Assembly: GCF_017968885.1 (NCBI RefSeq)
Contig: NZ_CP072913.1
Location: 1,782,001-1,846,000 of the forward strand
DNA length: 64,000 bases
Direction of reading: 5' to 3'
DNA from: Pseudomonas sp. Tri1
Lineage (GTDB): Bacteria > Pseudomonadota > Gammaproteobacteria > Pseudomonadales > Pseudomonadaceae
Below, in pieces: positions 17,943-28,691 of this stretch; position 1 is the stretch's first letter, and each line of letters opens with the position of its first letter. The translations under genes and the position numbers were made by a program. Below the pieces are notes generated by a model. The model was not told the origin of the DNA and made no database searches. It worked only from the letters and a program-made list of their open reading frames with translations.

Positions 17943-17983
17943 AAAAGCCCGGCAACGTTTTGACAACGTTCCGGGCTTTCGGC
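17943..17983 (+). terminator. Intrinsic terminator after fliD
   Basis: A long near-perfect inverted repeat: AAAGCCCGG, one unpaired base, AACGTT, a short loop, AACGTT, CCGGGCTTT. A short T run with one C follows. It lies 15 bases after the fliD stop and directly before a sigma-28 promoter for fliS. The structure is symmetrical and could work in both directions. Confidence 0.75.
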
Positions 17984-17992
17984 TTTTCGACC

Positions 17993-18019
17993 TAAAGTTT
18001 TTTGACGCAGCGTCGATAC
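17993..18019 (+). promoter_or_regulatory. Sigma-28 (FliA) promoter of fliS
   Basis: TAAAGTTT (17993-18000), 11 bases, then GTCGATAC (18012-18019) is nearly identical to the enteric FliA consensus TAAAGTTT-N11-GCCGATAA. It begins after the fliD terminator and lies 40 bases before the fliS ATG. Confidence 0.85.
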
Positions 18020-18058
18020 GCTGTTTATACCAACCGCAGTTTTTTGATGAGGTAGAAC

Positions 18059-18454
18059 ATGAATCCGATGTTGGCCCTTCGCCAATACCAGAAGATTGGC
18101 GCCCAGGCGCAAACCTCCGAAGCAAGTCCCCATCGTCTGGTGCAGATGCTCATGGAGGGCGGTCTGGATCGTATTGCCCAGGCCAAGGGCGCGATGGAGC
18201 GTAACGATATCGCCAGCAGAGGCGTGCTGATCGGCAAGGCCATTGGCATCGTCGGCGGCCTGCGTGAAGGCCTGGACCTGGAAAACCAGGCCGAGTCAGT
18301 GGCCGAGCTGGATGGTCTCTATACCTACATGATGAAGCGTTTGGCCGAGGCCAACGTCAAGGCCGATCCGAAGATCCTCGACGAAGTGGCTGATCTGCTT
18401 TGCACGGTCAAGGAAGGCTGGGATGCCATCGCCACGCCTGGTCCGCAATTCTAG
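18059..18454 (+). CDS. fliS: Flagellin export chaperone FliS
   Basis: FliS binds the C-terminus of flagellin in the cytoplasm and keeps it unfolded for export. The 131-aa product matches family length. It starts MNPMLALRQYQKIGAQAQTS and contains SPHRLVQMLMEGGLDRIAQAKGAM, the typical FliS helix pattern. GAGGTAG lies before the ATG. A sigma-28 promoter match immediately upstream suggests late-class expression together with fliT, which follows after 10 bases. Confidence 0.96.
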   Translation: MNPMLALRQYQKIGAQAQTSEASPHRLVQMLMEGGLDRIAQAKGAMERNDIASRGVLIGKAIGIVGGLREGLDLENQAESVAELDGLYTYMMKRLAEANVKADPKILDEVADLLCTVKEGWDAIATPGPQF

Positions 18455-18464
18455 GAGTACTCTC

Positions 18465-18761
18465 ATGAGTCTTGTCTTGCAGCGAATCGAACAAACCCGT
18501 GATGCCCTGGTCGGTGCCCTGGCCGAGCGTAACTGGGAGGCAATCGGTCAATTGGACCTGGCGTGCCGTTCCTGCATGGAAGACGTCCTGGGCGAGTCCA
18601 ACGTGGACGAGGTGGCGTTGCGCAATAAACTTGAGGAGTTGCTGGGGGTTTATCGGCAATTGCTGGAGGCGGCGACGGGAGAGCGTCAGGCAATCGTCGA
18701 CGAGATGTCGCAGATCCATCAAGCGCAGAACGCGGCAAAGGTTTACCATCTGTTCGGTTAA
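18465..18761 (+). CDS. fliT: FliT-like flagellar export chaperone
   Basis: A small helical protein of 98 aa placed directly after fliS, the usual site for fliT. AGGAG at 18453-18457 is well spaced for ATG 18465; the in-frame ATG at 18423 lies inside fliS and is not used. Heptad-like helices (ALRNKLEELLGVYRQLLEAA) fit the FliT four-helix fold. FliT-type proteins chaperone FliD. Family sequence conservation is low, so the assignment depends on position and size as well as sequence. Confidence 0.8.
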   Translation: MSLVLQRIEQTRDALVGALAERNWEAIGQLDLACRSCMEDVLGESNVDEVALRNKLEELLGVYRQLLEAATGERQAIVDEMSQIHQAQNAAKVYHLFG

Positions 18762-18930
18762 TGCTGAGTTAATCCGAACCCTGTGCGCCATAAATTTGAC
18801 TGTGCGCGGTTTTTTGACTTAACTAGTGGCTGTATCCAGATTTAAGGCGTCTACAGGCATGACAAGTCTGCAAGCGTCTAGCTTGCCCCCAAATTCCGGG
18901 CATTGAGTTGACTAGGGAAGTTGCTATTGC
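18762..18930. promoter_or_regulatory. fliT-fleQ intergenic region with probable fleQ promoter
   Basis: 169 bases. An imperfect hairpin (AACC...GGTT around GCGC/GCGC) followed by T6 at 18777-18816 could end fliST transcription. TTGACT hexamers occur at 18796, 18814 and 18907 and are possible sigma-70 -35 elements, but none has a clear -10 at 17 bases. No -24/-12 element is seen, consistent with fleQ standing at the top of the cascade. Confidence 0.4.
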
Positions 18931-20406
<1,476 letters not shown>

Positions 20407-20418
20407 CGCCTGTTTTAC

Positions 20419-20448
20419 AACCGCCTGATTTTCAGGCGGTTTTTTTTC
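20419..20448 (+). terminator. Intrinsic terminator after fleQ
   Basis: ACCGCCTG and CAGGCGGT form an 8-bp perfect stem with a 5-base loop, followed by T8. It starts about 14 bases after the fleQ stop and abuts the fleS promoter match. Confidence 0.93.
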
Positions 20449-20463
20449 GGCACGGGTATTGCT
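20448..20463 (+). promoter_or_regulatory. Sigma-54 promoter of fleSR
   Basis: CGGCACG-GGTA-TTGCT matches the -24/-12 consensus in all key positions (GG and GC correctly spaced). It is 53 bases before fleS. In P. aeruginosa fleSR is a FleQ/sigma-54 target, which supports the call. Confidence 0.85.
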
Positions 20464-20515
20464 ACAGCCCTCGCAACGTTCCGTTTAACTGACGGTCAGC
20501 CAAGCGAGAGACACG

Positions 20516-21724
20516 ATGACCCAAGCCGCCCAGATGTCCCCTGTCCCTGAGCCGGGGCTCATGCCATCCGCCGAGCAGGCTAGCCGGCTTGGACTTGAGC
20601 AGGCATTTGCGTTGTTTAGCCAAATGTCCAGTCAGCTGACTGATTCCTACAGCCTGCTCGAAGCCCGGGTCACCGAGCTCAAGGGCGAGTTGGCGGTGGT
20701 CAGCGCTCAGCGTATGCAGGAGCTGGCGGAAAAAGAGCGCCTGGCTAATCGTCTGCAAAACCTGCTCGATCTGTTGCCCGGTGGCGTTATTGTCATCGAT
20801 GCTCATGGCCGTGTGCGCGAAGCCAACCCTGCAGCCTGTGAGTTGCTTGGCCTGCCGCTGGAAGGGGAGCTGTGGCGGCATGTCATTGCGCGTTGCTTTG
20901 CGCCCCGTGAAGACGACGGCCATGAAGTGTCGCTCAAGGACGGTCGGCGCCTGTCCATTTCGACGCGTTCGCTGGATGCGGAGCCGGGGCAACTGGTGTT
21001 GCTCAATGACCTGACTGAAACCCGTCACCTGCAAGATCAATTGGCTCGTCATGAGCGCTTGTCATCCCTGGGGCGGATGGTCGCGTCGTTGGCGCACCAG
21101 ATTCGCACGCCTCTGTCTGCCGCACTTTTATACGCCAGCCATCTGACTGAACAGCAACTGCCGGTAGAAACCCAGCAGCGGTTCGCCGGTCGCCTCAAGG
21201 AGCGCCTGCACGAGTTGGAGCATCAAGTGCGCGACATGCTGGTATTCGCCCGTGGTGAACTGCCGTTGACCGACCGCGTTACCCCCAAGGCTTTGCTGCA
21301 ATCATTGCAGGCAGCGGCGTTGACCCATGTGCAGGATTTGCCGGTCCGCTGGCAGTGCGACAGCCATACCGGCGAGCTGCTGTGTAACCGTGACACCCTG
21401 GTCGGTGCGGTGTTGAATCTCATTGAAAACGCAATCCAGGCCAGCAACGGCAATGTCCGTTTGAAGGTGCATTTATATACCCGCTGCAACACGTTGCGCT
21501 TGTGCGTCAGTGACAGTGGCAGTGGGATCGAGCCGGCCGTACTGACGCGTCTGGGCGAGCCGTTCTTCACCACGAAGACTACCGGCACCGGACTGGGGTT
21601 GACCGTGGTCAAGGCCGTGGCCCGTGCGCATCAGGGAGAGTTGCAATTGCGCTCGCGGCTGGGGCGCGGCACCTGTGCGTTGGTGCTCTTGCCGCTGTTT
21701 TCCAGTGCGCCGGGTATGGAGTAA
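20516..21724 (+). CDS. fleS: Two-component sensor kinase FleS
   Basis: FleS phosphorylates FleR to turn on hook and junction genes. The 402-aa protein has no membrane segments, so is cytoplasmic. A helical N-terminus leads to a PAS domain (about 75-170, VIVIDAHGRVREANPAACEL). The dimerisation/phosphoacceptor box is SLAHQIRTPLSA with His194. An ATPase domain follows with an N box (NLIENAIQAS) and G boxes (DSGSGIEPAV, GTGLGLTVVK). It lies 5 bases before fleR. A good sigma-54 promoter match precedes it. Confidence 0.96.
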   Translation: MTQAAQMSPVPEPGLMPSAEQASRLGLEQAFALFSQMSSQLTDSYSLLEARVTELKGELAVVSAQRMQELAEKERLANRLQNLLDLLPGGVIVIDAHGRVREANPAACELLGLPLEGELWRHVIARCFAPREDDGHEVSLKDGRRLSISTRSLDAEPGQLVLLNDLTETRHLQDQLARHERLSSLGRMVASLAHQIRTPLSAALLYASHLTEQQLPVETQQRFAGRLKERLHELEHQVRDMLVFARGELPLTDRVTPKALLQSLQAAALTHVQDLPVRWQCDSHTGELLCNRDTLVGAVLNLIENAIQASNGNVRLKVHLYTRCNTLRLCVSDSGSGIEPAVLTRLGEPFFTTKTTGTGLGLTVVKAVARAHQGELQLRSRLGRGTCALVLLPLFSSAPGME

Positions 21725-21729
21725 AGGTA

Positions 21730-23118
21730 ATGGCGATCAAGGTGTTACTGGTTGAGGACGATCGGGCCCTGCGCGAAGCGCTGGCCGATACGCTGGTACT
21801 GGCCGGGCACGATTACGCCGCCGTCGGTTCGGCGGAAGAGGCATTGCTGGCCGTTGGCCGGGAACCCTTCAGCCTGGTGATCAGTGACGTCAACATGCCA
21901 GGCATGGACGGGCATCAATTGCTTGGGCTGTTGCGCGCCCGTCAGCCTCAGTTGCCAGTGTTACTGATGACCGCTCACGGTGCTGTCGAGCGAGCAGTGG
22001 ATGCCATGCGCCAAGGCGCGGCGGATTATCTGGTCAAGCCGTTCGAGCCCAAGGCGTTGCTGGATCTGGTAGCTCGCCATGCCCAAGGTAGTCCTGCCAT
22101 TGACGGTGATGGGCCGGTCGCGCTCGAGCCGGCCAGTGCGCAGTTGCTGGAGTTGGCGGCGCGAGTGGCCCGCAGTGACTCGACGGTGTTGATCTCCGGC
22201 GAGTCTGGCACCGGCAAGGAAGTGCTGGCGCGCTACATCCACCAGCAATCCCGGCGCGCCAGCGAACCGTTCATTGCGATCAACTGTGCGGCGATTCCCG
22301 ACAACATGCTCGAGGCGACACTGTTCGGGCACGAAAAGGGCTCGTTCACCGGCGCCATTGCGGCCCAGGCCGGCAAGTTCGAGCAAGCCGATGGCGGCAC
22401 CATTTTGCTCGATGAAATTTCCGAAATGCCCCTGGGGTTGCAGGCCAAGCTGTTGCGGGTCTTGCAAGAGCGGGAAGTGGAGCGGGTCGGTGCCCGCAAA
22501 CCCATCAGCCTGGACATTCGCGTGGTGGCGACCACCAACCGCGACCTGGCCGGCGAAGTGGCGGCAGGGCGTTTTCGTGAAGACCTTTACTATCGCCTGT
22601 CGGTATTTCCGCTGGCCTGGCGTCCGCTGCGCGAGCGCACCGCCGATATCCTGCCACTGGCCGAACGCCTGCTGGCCAAGCACGTGAACAAAATGAAGCA
22701 TGCGACGGCCCGATTGTCGCCCCAGGCCGAGGCTTTCCTGATCGCCTATCCCTGGCCCGGTAACGTGCGGGAGCTGGATAACGCCATTCAGCGAGCATTG
22801 ATCCTGCAGCAAGGCGGTTTGATCCAGCCGCAAGATTTCTGTCTGAGCGGTCCGGTGGCCTGCGCGCCATTGCCAGCAGTGTCGGCGGCTCCGGCGTTCG
22901 CCCCCCAGGCGGACGCGGAGGGCGAGTCGGCTGGCGCCCTGGGAGACGACCTGCGCCGTCGCGAATTCCAGATGATCATCGACACCCTGCGCGCCGAGCG
23001 CGGTCGTCGCAAGGAGGCAGCCGAACGCCTGGGGATCAGCCCGCGCACCCTGCGCTACAAGCTGGCACAGATGCGGGACGCCGGAATGGATGTGGAGGCC
23101 TACCTCTTCGCCAGTTGA
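21730..23118 (+). CDS. fleR: Sigma-54 response regulator FleR
   Basis: FleR is the partner of FleS and activates class III flagellar promoters. The 462-aa protein has a receiver domain with acidic pair Asp10-Asp11 and phosphoacceptor Asp53 in ISDVNMPGMDG. An AAA+ domain has Walker A GESGTGKE (157-164), and a Fis-type HTH is at the C-terminus (ERLGISPRTLRYKLAQ). The sigma-54 contact loop reads GSFTGA (204-209) rather than the usual GAFTGA. AAAGGTA lies before the ATG. A REP-type repeat follows the gene. Confidence 0.96.
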   Translation: MAIKVLLVEDDRALREALADTLVLAGHDYAAVGSAEEALLAVGREPFSLVISDVNMPGMDGHQLLGLLRARQPQLPVLLMTAHGAVERAVDAMRQGAADYLVKPFEPKALLDLVARHAQGSPAIDGDGPVALEPASAQLLELAARVARSDSTVLISGESGTGKEVLARYIHQQSRRASEPFIAINCAAIPDNMLEATLFGHEKGSFTGAIAAQAGKFEQADGGTILLDEISEMPLGLQAKLLRVLQEREVERVGARKPISLDIRVVATTNRDLAGEVAAGRFREDLYYRLSVFPLAWRPLRERTADILPLAERLLAKHVNKMKHATARLSPQAEAFLIAYPWPGNVRELDNAIQRALILQQGGLIQPQDFCLSGPVACAPLPAVSAAPAFAPQADAEGESAGALGDDLRRREFQMIIDTLRAERGRRKEAAERLGISPRTLRYKLAQMRDAGMDVEAYLFAS

Positions 23119-23140
23119 GTGGTGTGTACCGAAAATCCTC

Positions 23141-23229
23141 TGTGGGAGCAGGATTGCTCGCGAAGGCGATCTGCCAGTCACATTTGCATGGGCTGAGCCA
23201 TCGCTTTCGCGGGCAGGCCCGCTCCCACA
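23141..23229. repeat. REP-type inverted repeat pair (fleR-fliE gap)
   Basis: TGTGGGAGCAGGATTGCTCGCGAA is mirrored by TTCGCGGGCAGGCCCGCTCCCACA, a typical fluorescent-Pseudomonas REP doublet (REPIN) of about 90 bases. It lies between the fleSR and fliE transcription units and may also act as a terminator or mRNA end. Confidence 0.85.
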
Positions 23230-23268
23230 TGAGCTTAAGTGAGCATTTGTTTCCTGTCGCCATGGAGC

Positions 23269-23284
23269 TGGCACCCTTGTTGCT
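23269..23284 (+). promoter_or_regulatory. Sigma-54 promoter of the fliE operon
   Basis: TGGCACC-CTTG-TTGCT is an almost perfect -24/-12 element, 62 bases before fliE. It is placed after the REP repeat, so it starts the fliEFGHIJ transcript. Confidence 0.88.
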
Positions 23285-23345
23285 AACACCTGTATACCCG
23301 CTGAGTAAGTGTCAAAAAAACGCGGGCCGCCAGAGAGAGTAGACC

Positions 23346-23672
23346 ATGAGCCAAGGTATTGAATTTAATCGGTTGATGCTGGACATGCGGGCCATGCAGA
23401 TGGACGCCATGGCCCAGCCTAAATCGGTCGCGGTCCCCCAAGTGGGTGGCAGCAGCTTTTCCGACATGCTCGGTCAGGCCGTCAATAAAGTGAACGATAC
23501 CCAGCAGGCGTCGAATCAGTTGGCCAGTGCTTTCGAGATTGGCAAAAGCGGCGTCGACCTGACGGATGTCATGATCTCCTCGCAGAAAGCCGCTGTCTCG
23601 TTTCAGGCGTTGACCCAGGTTCGCAACAAACTGGTTCAAGCCTATCAAGACATCATGCAGATGCCGGTCTAA
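23346..23672 (+). CDS. fliE: Flagellar hook-basal body protein FliE
   Basis: FliE joins the MS ring to the proximal rod. The 108-aa product has the conserved C-terminal half ([20 protein letters not shown], then [14 protein letters not shown]). It begins the operon fliE-F-G-H-I-J, with a sigma-54 promoter match upstream and fliF 15 bases downstream. GAGAGAG lies upstream of the ATG. Confidence 0.96.
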   Translation: MSQGIEFNRLMLDMRAMQMDAMAQPKSVAVPQVGGSSFSDMLGQAVNKVNDTQQASNQLASAFEIGKSGVDLTDVMISSQKAAVSFQALTQVRNKLVQAYQDIMQMPV

Positions 23673-23687
23673 GGAAATTATTGAGTC

Positions 23688-25472
23688 ATGGCAGAAGCAG
23701 CCGCTGATAACGTTCCGGCCAAGGCCACTCCGATAGACGGCAAACCGCCGCTGTTCGGTCTGTCCTTCCTGGAAAATCTCTCCGAGATGACCATGTTGCG
23801 TCAGGTTGGCCTGTTGGTCGGCCTGGCTGCCAGCGTGGCGATTGGTTTTGCCGTGGTGCTGTGGTCCCAGCAGCCGGACTACCGTCCTCTGTACGGCAGC
23901 CTTGCGGGCATGGACGCCAAGCAAGTCATGGAAACCCTGGCTTCCGCCGACATTCCTTACACTGTCGAACCCAATTCCGGTGCGTTGCTGGTCAAGGCTG
24001 ACGACGTCGCCCGTGCGCGCCTCAAGCTCGCCGCCGCTGGCGTGACGCCCACCGATGGCAACATCGGTTTCGAGATCCTCGACAAGGATCAAGGCCTGGG
24101 CACCAGCCAGTTCATGGAAGCGACCCGTTATCGTCGCGGCCTGGAAGGCGAACTGGCGCGCACCATTTCCAGCCTGAACAACGTCAAGGGCGCCCGTGTG
24201 CACCTGGCGATTCCGAAGAGTTCGGTGTTTGTGCGCGATGAACGCAAACCGAGTGCTTCGGTACTGGTCGAACTGTATTCGGGCCGCTCCCTGGAGCCAG
24301 GCCAAGTGCTGGCCATCATCAACCTGGTGGCGACCAGCGTACCTGAGTTGAGCAAATCCCAAATCACGGTGGTCGACCAGAAAGGCAACCTGTTGTCTGA
24401 TCAGGCGGAAAACTCCGAACTGACCATGGCCGGCAAGCAATTCGATTACAGCCGTCGCATGGAAGGCATGCTGACCCAACGGGTGCACAACATCCTGCAA
24501 CCGATCCTGGGTAACGATCGCTATAAGGCGGAAGTCTCGGCCGACCTGGATTTCAGTGCCGTCGAGTCGACGTCCGAGCAGTTCAACCCGGATCAACCGG
24601 CCTTGCGCAGCGAGCAATCGGTGAGCGAACAGCGCACCGCCAGCAATGGTCCGCAAGGCGTGCCGGGTGCCCTGAGCAACCAACCGCCGTCGCCGGCCAG
24701 CGCGCCACAAACCACCGGTGGTGCAACCGCAGCCGCCGGCATGGTGCAGCCAGGTCAACCGCTGATCGACGCCAATGGCCAGCAGATCATGGACCCGGCC
24801 ACCGGCCAGCCGATGTTGGCGCCGTATCCAGCCGATAAGCGTCAACAGTCGACCAAGAACTTCGAACTCGACCGTTCCATCAGCCACACCAAGCAGCAGC
24901 AGGGCCGTCTGACCCGCCTGTCGGTGGCCGTGGTGGTGGACGATCAGGTCAAGGTCAACCCGGCCAACGGCGAAACCAGCCGGGCACCGTGGAGCGCCGA
25001 CGAATTGGCGCGCTTTACCCGACTGGTACAGGACGCCGTGGGTTTCGATGCCAGCCGTGGCGACAGCGTCAGTGTGATCAACGTGCCATTCTCCTCGGAG
25101 CGCGGTGAAGTCATCGCCGATATTCCGTTTTATTCGCAACCCTGGTTCTGGGATGTGGTCAAGCAAGTATTGGGTGTGCTGTTCATCCTGATCCTGGTGT
25201 TTGGCGTGCTGCGTCCGGTGCTCAACAACATTACCGGTGGCGGCAGGAGCAAGCAGTTGGCTGGCTTGGGTGATGTAGAGCTGGGCGGCATGGGCGGCCT
25301 GGATGGCGAATTGGCCAATGATCGCGTCAGCCTCGGCGGGCCGCAGAGCATTCTGTTGCCAAGCCCGAGCGAAGGCTATGACGCTCAGTTGAACGCCATC
25401 AAGAGTCTGGTGGCAGAAGATCCGGGTCGTGTGGCCCAGGTCGTGAAAGAGTGGATTAACGCAGATGAGTGA
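23688..25472 (+). CDS. fliF: Flagellar MS-ring protein FliF
   Basis: FliF forms the inner-membrane MS ring on which the basal body is built. The 594-aa product has two membrane segments, near residues 40-62 and 490-510, bracketing a large periplasmic region with ring-building motifs (RARLKLAAAGVTP, KGARVHLAIPK). The region about 305-390 is a Pro/Gln/Ala-rich insert. The cytoplasmic C-terminal tail (about 560-594) is the FliG-binding segment. The end overlaps the fliG start by 8 bases. Confidence 0.97.
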   Translation: MAEAAADNVPAKATPIDGKPPLFGLSFLENLSEMTMLRQVGLLVGLAASVAIGFAVVLWSQQPDYRPLYGSLAGMDAKQVMETLASADIPYTVEPNSGALLVKADDVARARLKLAAAGVTPTDGNIGFEILDKDQGLGTSQFMEATRYRRGLEGELARTISSLNNVKGARVHLAIPKSSVFVRDERKPSASVLVELYSGRSLEPGQVLAIINLVATSVPELSKSQITVVDQKGNLLSDQAENSELTMAGKQFDYSRRMEGMLTQRVHNILQPILGNDRYKAEVSADLDFSAVESTSEQFNPDQPALRSEQSVSEQRTASNGPQGVPGALSNQPPSPASAPQTTGGATAAAGMVQPGQPLIDANGQQIMDPATGQPMLAPYPADKRQQSTKNFELDRSISHTKQQQGRLTRLSVAVVVDDQVKVNPANGETSRAPWSADELARFTRLVQDAVGFDASRGDSVSVINVPFSSERGEVIADIPFYSQPWFWDVVKQVLGVLFILILVFGVLRPVLNNITGGGRSKQLAGLGDVELGGMGGLDGELANDRVSLGGPQSILLPSPSEGYDAQLNAIKSLVAEDPGRVAQVVKEWINADE

Positions 25473-26484
25473 TAATCGAGCCGCTGTTGCCAAATTGTCC
25501 CGGGTCGACAAAGCTGCGATTTTGCTGCTGTCCCTGGGTTCGACCGACGCCGCCCAAGTGCTGCGCCACATGGGCCCCAAAGAGGTCCAGCGAGTGGGCG
25601 TGGCCATGGCGCAGATGGGCAATGTGCACCGTGAGCAGGTCGAGCAGGTGATGAGCGAGTTCGTCGACATCGTCGGCGATCAGACCAGCCTGGGCGTCGG
25701 TTCCGATGACTACGTGCGCAAGATGCTCACCCAGGCACTGGGCGAGGACAAGGCCAACGGCCTCATCGACCGTATCCTGCTGGGTGGCAATACCAGCGGC
25801 CTGGACAGCCTCAAGTGGATGGAACCGCGCGCCGTTGCCGACGTGATCCGTTACGAGCACCCACAGATCCAGGCGATCGTGGTGGCTTACCTCGATCCGG
25901 ACCAGGCCGGCGAAGTGCTGGGCAACTTCGACCATAAAGTGCGGTTGGACATCATCCTGCGGGTGTCTTCGCTCAACACCGTGCAACCAGCTGCCCTGAA
26001 AGAATTGAACCAGATCCTCGAGAAGCAGTTCTCGGGCAACTCCAATGCCTCGCGCACCACCCTGGGTGGTATCAAGCGTGCGGCGGATATCATGAACTTC
26101 CTCGACAGTTCGATCGAAGGTCAGTTGATGGATTCGATCCGCGAAGTCGACGAGGACCTGTCCGGTCAGATCGAAGACCTCATGTTCGTGTTCAACAACC
26201 TGTCCGATGTCGATGACCGCGGTATTCAGGCACTGTTGCGCGAAGTGTCCTCCGATGTACTGGTGCTGGCTCTCAAGGGCTCGGACGAAGGCGTCAAGGA
26301 AAAGATCTTCAAGAACATGTCCAAACGGGCGGCCGAACTGTTGCGCGACGACCTCGAGGCCAAGGGCCCGGTGCGCGTCAGCGACGTGGAAACCGCACAG
26401 AAGGAAATCCTCACCATCGCCCGCCGTATGGCCGAAGCCGGAGAGATCGTTCTCGGTGGCAAGGGCGGCGAAGAGATGATCTAA
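25465..26484 (+). CDS. fliG: Flagellar motor switch protein FliG
   Basis: FliG is the rotor protein that contacts the stator and FliF. The 339-aa product has the three helical domains of the family. The EHPQ motif (YEHPQIQAIV, near residue 131) and the C-terminal charged torque helix region (SSDVLVLALKGSDEGVKEKI) are both visible. Translation is coupled to fliF through the 8-base overlap, and fliH follows 7 bases later. Confidence 0.97.
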   Translation: MSDNRAAVAKLSRVDKAAILLLSLGSTDAAQVLRHMGPKEVQRVGVAMAQMGNVHREQVEQVMSEFVDIVGDQTSLGVGSDDYVRKMLTQALGEDKANGLIDRILLGGNTSGLDSLKWMEPRAVADVIRYEHPQIQAIVVAYLDPDQAGEVLGNFDHKVRLDIILRVSSLNTVQPAALKELNQILEKQFSGNSNASRTTLGGIKRAADIMNFLDSSIEGQLMDSIREVDEDLSGQIEDLMFVFNNLSDVDDRGIQALLREVSSDVLVLALKGSDEGVKEKIFKNMSKRAAELLRDDLEAKGPVRVSDVETAQKEILTIARRMAEAGEIVLGGKGGEEMI

Positions 26485-26491
26485 GGTCGTT

Positions 26492-27337
26492 ATGTCTGCC
26501 AAGAGTGATGATTCACCCAGCGACCTGATCCGCGCCCGGGACGTCGGCGGTTTCGACGTCTGGTCGCTGCCAAGCTTCGACCCCCACGTGCCCGAGCCTG
26601 AGCCGGAGCCTGTGGAAGAGTTGCCGGAAATGGAGGAAGTGCCGCTGGAGGAAGTCCAGCCACTGACTCTGGAGGAAGTCGAGAGCATTCGCCAGGAGGC
26701 CTACAACGAAGGCTTCGCCGTTGGCGAGAAGGAAGGGTTCCACAGCACCACGCTCAAGGTCCGTCAGGAAGCCGACGTGGCGCTGACGGCCAAGTTGCGG
26801 GCGTTGGAATTGCTGATGCACAACCTGTTCGATCCTATCGCCGAGCAGGACACCCAGATCGAGAAATCCCTGGTGGGTTTGGTGCAACACATCACCAAAC
26901 AGGTGATCCAGCGTGAACTGGCCATTGATTCGAACCAGATCGAACACGTCATGCGCGAAGCCCTCAAGCTATTGCCGCTGGGCGTAGGCAATGTGCGGTT
27001 GTACATCAACCCCCAGGATTTCGAGTTGGTCAAAGCCTTGCGCGAGCGTCATGAAGAAACCTGGCGCATTGTGGAGGATGCTTCGTTACTGCCGGGTGGT
27101 TGCCGGGTGGAAACCGAGCACAGCCGTATCGATGCGACGGTCGAAACCCGCATCAGTCAGGTCATGGCCAAGCTGTTTGACCAATTGCACGAACAGGCCC
27201 TGCATCCGGCAGCCAGCGATTTGAGTCTGGAGTTGCCGGACGAACCCACGGTCGCGGCTGATGATGAACCGAGCATCGCTGAGCCGGATCCCGTTGAATT
27301 GAGTGTTCCTGCATTGGACGGCCGTGATGCGCCTTGA
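26492..27337 (+). CDS. fliH: Flagellar export regulator FliH
   Basis: FliH is the stator-like partner of the export ATPase FliI. The 281-aa product has a strongly acidic Pro/Glu repeat near the N-terminus ([18 protein letters not shown]), an export-typical GEKEG region at about 85-90, and the conserved C-terminal domain ([20 protein letters not shown]). The C-terminal tail is acidic. It overlaps fliI by 11 bases. Confidence 0.93.
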   Translation: MSAKSDDSPSDLIRARDVGGFDVWSLPSFDPHVPEPEPEPVEELPEMEEVPLEEVQPLTLEEVESIRQEAYNEGFAVGEKEGFHSTTLKVRQEADVALTAKLRALELLMHNLFDPIAEQDTQIEKSLVGLVQHITKQVIQRELAIDSNQIEHVMREALKLLPLGVGNVRLYINPQDFELVKALRERHEETWRIVEDASLLPGGCRVETEHSRIDATVETRISQVMAKLFDQLHEQALHPAASDLSLELPDEPTVAADDEPSIAEPDPVELSVPALDGRDAP

Positions 27338-28685
27338 GCGAACCAGCTTCGGCAAGCGCCTGGGCAGCTACGCCGAGGCCACTGAGTTGGCCGGCCAGCC
27401 GATCCTGGAAGGGCGCCTGCTGCGCATGGTCGGCCTGACGCTTGAAGCCGAAGGCCTGCGTGCCGCCATGGGCAGTCGCTGCATGGTGATCAACGACGAC
27501 AGCTATCACCCCGTTCAGGTCGAAGCCGAAGTCATGGGCTTTTCCGGCAGCAAAGTCTTTTTGATGCCGGTGGGCAGCGTGGCCGGTATCGCCCCGGGGG
27601 CGCGCGTGGTGCCCCTGCCCGACACCGGTCGGCTGCCCATGGGCATGGGTATGCTCGGACGCGTGCTGGACGGGGCCGGACGTGCCCTGGACGGCAAAGG
27701 TGGGATGAAGGCCGAAGACTGGGTGCCGATGGATGGCCCGACAATCAACCCCCTCAAGCGCGACCCCATCAGCGTGCCGCTGGACGTGGGCATTCGTTGC
27801 ATCAACGGTTTGTTGACGGTTGGGCGCGGCCAGCGTCTGGGCCTGTTTGCCGGTACCGGGGTGGGTAAGAGTGTGCTGCTGGGCATGATGACCCGTTTCA
27901 CCGAAGCCGACATCATCGTGGTGGGCCTGATCGGCGAGCGGGGCCGCGAGGTGAAGGAATTCATCGAGCACATCCTTGGCGAAGAAGGGCTCAAGCGTTC
28001 GGTCGTAGTCGCTTCGCCAGCGGACGATGCCCCGCTGATGCGGCTGCGGGCGGCCATGTACTGCACGCGCATCGCCGAGTATTTCCGCGACAAGGGCAAG
28101 AATGTCCTGTTGCTGATGGATTCGCTGACCCGTTTTGCCCAGGCCCAGCGGGAAATCGCCCTGGCCATTGGCGAGCCGCCGGCCACCAAGGGTTATCCAC
28201 CTTCAGTGTTCGCCAAGCTGCCGAAGCTGGTGGAACGTGCCGGTAACGCAGAGAAGGGCGGTGGTTCGATCACGGCGTTTTATACCGTGCTGTCTGAGGG
28301 TGACGACCAGCAAGACCCCATTGCCGACTCCGCTCGGGGTGTGCTCGATGGTCACATTGTGCTGTCCAGACGCTTGGCCGAAGAGGGACATTACCCAGCC
28401 ATCGATATCGAAGCGTCCATCAGCCGGGTGATGCCGTCGGTCATCAGTGCCGAACACATGAAGCGTGCCCAACAGTTCAAGCAATACTGGTCGCGCTACC
28501 AGCAAAGCCGCGACCTGATCAGCGTCGGTGCCTACGTGCCCGGCGGTGACCGGGAAACCGACACCGCCATCAATCTCTATCCGGCCATGGCCGTTTACCT
28601 GCGCCAGAGCCTGAACGACAACATCGGCATGGGCGCCAGCGAAGCGCACCTGCAGAGTATTTTCACCCCGGTCGCCGGCGGCTAA
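27327..28685 (+). CDS. fliI: Flagellar protein export ATPase FliI
   Basis: FliI is the F1-beta-like ATPase of the flagellar type III export system. The 452-aa product has Walker A around residues 172-182 ([12 protein letters not shown]) and Walker B ([18 protein letters not shown]), the T3SS ATPase signature. I chose ATG 27327 ([12 protein letters not shown]) rather than in-frame upstream GTGs, by family length. It overlaps the end of fliH and is followed 6 bases later by fliJ. Confidence 0.96.
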   Translation: MRLERTSFGKRLGSYAEATELAGQPILEGRLLRMVGLTLEAEGLRAAMGSRCMVINDDSYHPVQVEAEVMGFSGSKVFLMPVGSVAGIAPGARVVPLPDTGRLPMGMGMLGRVLDGAGRALDGKGGMKAEDWVPMDGPTINPLKRDPISVPLDVGIRCINGLLTVGRGQRLGLFAGTGVGKSVLLGMMTRFTEADIIVVGLIGERGREVKEFIEHILGEEGLKRSVVVASPADDAPLMRLRAAMYCTRIAEYFRDKGKNVLLLMDSLTRFAQAQREIALAIGEPPATKGYPPSVFAKLPKLVERAGNAEKGGGSITAFYTVLSEGDDQQDPIADSARGVLDGHIVLSRRLAEEGHYPAIDIEASISRVMPSVISAEHMKRAQQFKQYWSRYQQSRDLISVGAYVPGGDRETDTAINLYPAMAVYLRQSLNDNIGMGASEAHLQSIFTPVAGG

Positions 28686-28691
28686 CCGGCC

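Noticed and set aside
23283..25670. Long minus-strand open frame (795 codons) opposite fliE and fliF
   Set aside because: Shadow of fliF in a GC-rich genome; composition is that of an antisense frame and it would cross the fliE promoter.
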